Positions 63,088 to 64,000 of a DNA stretch of 64,000 nucleotides are shown one piece after another. Made by a program: the position numbers and the translations under genes. The notes under the pieces were generated by a model. That model did no database searches, had not been told where the DNA came from, and worked only from the letters and a program-made list of their open reading frames with translations. Positions within the stretch are counted from its first letter, which is position 1. The number at the start of each line of letters is the position of its first letter. The DNA comes from Rhizorhapis suberifaciens (lineage in GTDB: Bacteria > Pseudomonadota > Alphaproteobacteria > Sphingomonadales > Sphingomonadaceae): assembly GCF_014200045.1 (NCBI RefSeq), contig NZ_JACHOV010000002.1, positions 1 through 64,000 of the forward strand. Reading direction: 5' to 3'.

Positions 63088-63380
63088 GCGGCGAGGACTA
63101 TGTCTTTGACGAGGAGGTCGGCGAGTGGGTGCCGGCGTCCGAATTAATGGCGAAGTCGGCCGAAACGATGGAAGTGCGCGACGCCGTTGGCAATCTGTTG
63201 CAGGACGGTGATCAGGTGACGCTGATCAAGGACCTAGCCGTCAAGGGCGCAGGCCAGACGCTTAAGCGCGGCACGCTGATCAAATCGATCCGCCTGACGG
63301 GCGATCCGCAAGAGATCGACTGCAAGTTTGAGGGGATCAAAGGGCTGGTGCTTCGGGCGGAGTTTGTGAAGAAGCGGTGA
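63084..63380 (+). CDS. PhnA-domain (YjdM-like) protein without zinc ribbon
   Basis: A 98-residue protein whose second half is the PhnA domain: [49 protein letters not shown]. The four-Cys N-terminal zinc ribbon of E. coli YjdM is absent; instead there is an acidic N-terminus. Starts at GTG 63084 overlapping the lepA stop. Despite the historical name, a phosphonate role is not expected. Confidence 0.82.
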   Translation: MSGEDYVFDEEVGEWVPASELMAKSAETMEVRDAVGNLLQDGDQVTLIKDLAVKGAGQTLKRGTLIKSIRLTGDPQEIDCKFEGIKGLVLRAEFVKKR

Positions 63381-63722
63381 GTCCACGTTCAGGAAACGGG
63401 CCGAGGCAGAGCCTCCAAATCCTCCTTGTTGTAATTCTACAAACGCATGAACGTTGCTTTGTGCGGCCGTCTAAATCGGTTCGCCGCACTATTCGCTCGA
63501 ATTGCCCGGACAACCATACATGTCATCCGGCGTGTTCATCTGCCCGCAAGGTTCCAGTGAACACGCAGGAAATCCATGGTGTTCAGGTGCAGCTGCATGC
63601 TGCGCATCGTAATGAAGCTCGATGGAGAGGGTTCTGGCAGCCGTACACGCCATCAGGCGCGACGGTCAGACGAGAAGCTGCGATCACGCAGGCCTGACTG
63701 TCGAGTCTGGAGGAGTAGTGCA
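63381..63722. other. Intergenic region before the last gene
   Basis: About 340 bases with no supportable gene. A long frame at 63377-63697 lacks any start signal or motif. It presumably contains the promoter of the exported protein. Confidence 0.5.
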
Positions 63723-64000
63723 ATGAGTATAATTTCCAAAAGTTCAAAAATTCTTTTACCGCTTGCCGTGCTCACCGGGTCGGCGTTGGCCGCGCAGTCG
63801 CAGGAGCCGCAGCAGGAGCCACCGCAGGCCGACCTTTCAGCGTCCTATAGCGAGCCTTCGCCCGAAGCGGCTGAGATGACCGAAGGGCCTGAGATCGAAG
63901 GCATCGTTTCCGCGCGCAGCGGCGACAAGGTGCAAGTCACCACGGCCGATGGCACCAACACGGTTATCGCTATAAATGATGCCACCCGGATCAAGTCCAG
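63723..64000 (+). CDS. Exported protein, likely N-terminus of an OmpA-family protein (cut by window end)
   Basis: The visible 92 residues begin with a signal peptide (about 1-22, cleavage A-L-A-A-Q). A Gln/Pro/Glu-rich linker follows, then a small beta domain with E-G-I-V-S-A-R-S-G-D-K-V-Q-V-T-T-A-D-G-T and V-I-A-I-N-D-A-T-R-I-K. In sphingomonads this arrangement commonly precedes a C-terminal OmpA peptidoglycan-binding domain. The rest is outside the window, so the family call is inference. Ribosome site weak (GGAGGAG 12 bases upstream). Confidence 0.65.
   Translation, partial: MSIISKSSKILLPLAVLTGSALAAQSQEPQQEPPQADLSASYSEPSPEAAEMTEGPEIEGIVSARSGDKVQVTTADGTNTVIAINDATRIKS

Noticed and set aside
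63377-63697. 106-residue ORF after the PhnA-domain gene
   Set aside because: Begins at a GTG overlapping the preceding stop, without a ribosome site; no motif and unusual composition.

Overview
The window looks like a chromosome segment of a sphingomonad (Sphingomonadaceae; probably Sphingobium, Sphingomonas or Novosphingobium). This is inferred from the high GC content, the TonB-dependent receptors beside aromatic/terpenoid-type catabolic genes, a DUF5818 protein, a sphingan-like exopolysaccharide locus and the housekeeping gene order in the last 9 kb. No 16S or other species marker is present.

Layout. (1) 1-29.6 kb is a catabolic, rearranged accessory region. It opens with the tail of an IS630-type transposase, then an AraC regulator with a membrane PQQ dehydrogenase. 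Two cytochrome P450s follow, with a [2Fe-2S] ferredoxin and an SDR. An mhp-like meta-cleavage block comes next (MhpB, MhpC, a truncated MhpA and a divergent IclR regulator), then an NTF2-FMO flavoprotein. The next block holds an acyl-CoA dehydrogenase/APH-kinase pair, SDRs, an enoyl-CoA hydratase and a MarR regulator. The region ends with two hydrolases, a metallo-beta-lactamase-fold protein, a flavin reductase, a TonB-dependent receptor and an acyl-CoA ligase. Deletion scars are frequent: a receptor stub joined to a truncated mhpA, a frameshifted ferredoxin reductase cut by an integrase fragment, a CoA-transferase A/B chimera and a gutted hydrolase paralogue. Four promoters in this block share a palindromic motif around GTGCATATGC that looks like one operator.

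(2) 30-33 kb is a quiet stretch with tRNA-Ser(GGA), alanine dehydrogenase and small proteins. (3) 33.5-48.1 kb is an exopolysaccharide locus: GT4, GT2 and GT25 glycosyltransferases, an acetyltransferase, a Wzx flippase, a pyruvyl transferase, a TylF-like methyltransferase, a Wzy-like polymerase, a fused Wzz/BY-kinase and UDP-glucose dehydrogenase. No priming transferase or outer-membrane exporter is in view.

(4) 48.5-52.1 kb, behind an AT-rich promoter, is a compact four-gene cassette: luciferase-like flavin monooxygenase, cupin, HisC-like aminotransferase and an MppJ/MarI-like C-methyltransferase. The last three match the set of activities that makes beta-methyl amino acids in Streptomyces (MarG/MarH/MarI). 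This is the most interesting candidate for an undescribed system in the window. It is flanked by an ABM-fold protein, an AraC regulator and a soluble globin-coupled chemoreceptor.

(5) 55-64 kb is core genome: a double cold-shock-domain protein, TerC, an RNase D-type exonuclease, LptC/LptA, PurQ/PurS, an adrenodoxin-reductase-type ferredoxin-NADP reductase, LepA, a PhnA-domain protein and the start of an exported protein.

All functional calls come from reading translated motifs and context by eye; no database search was run.
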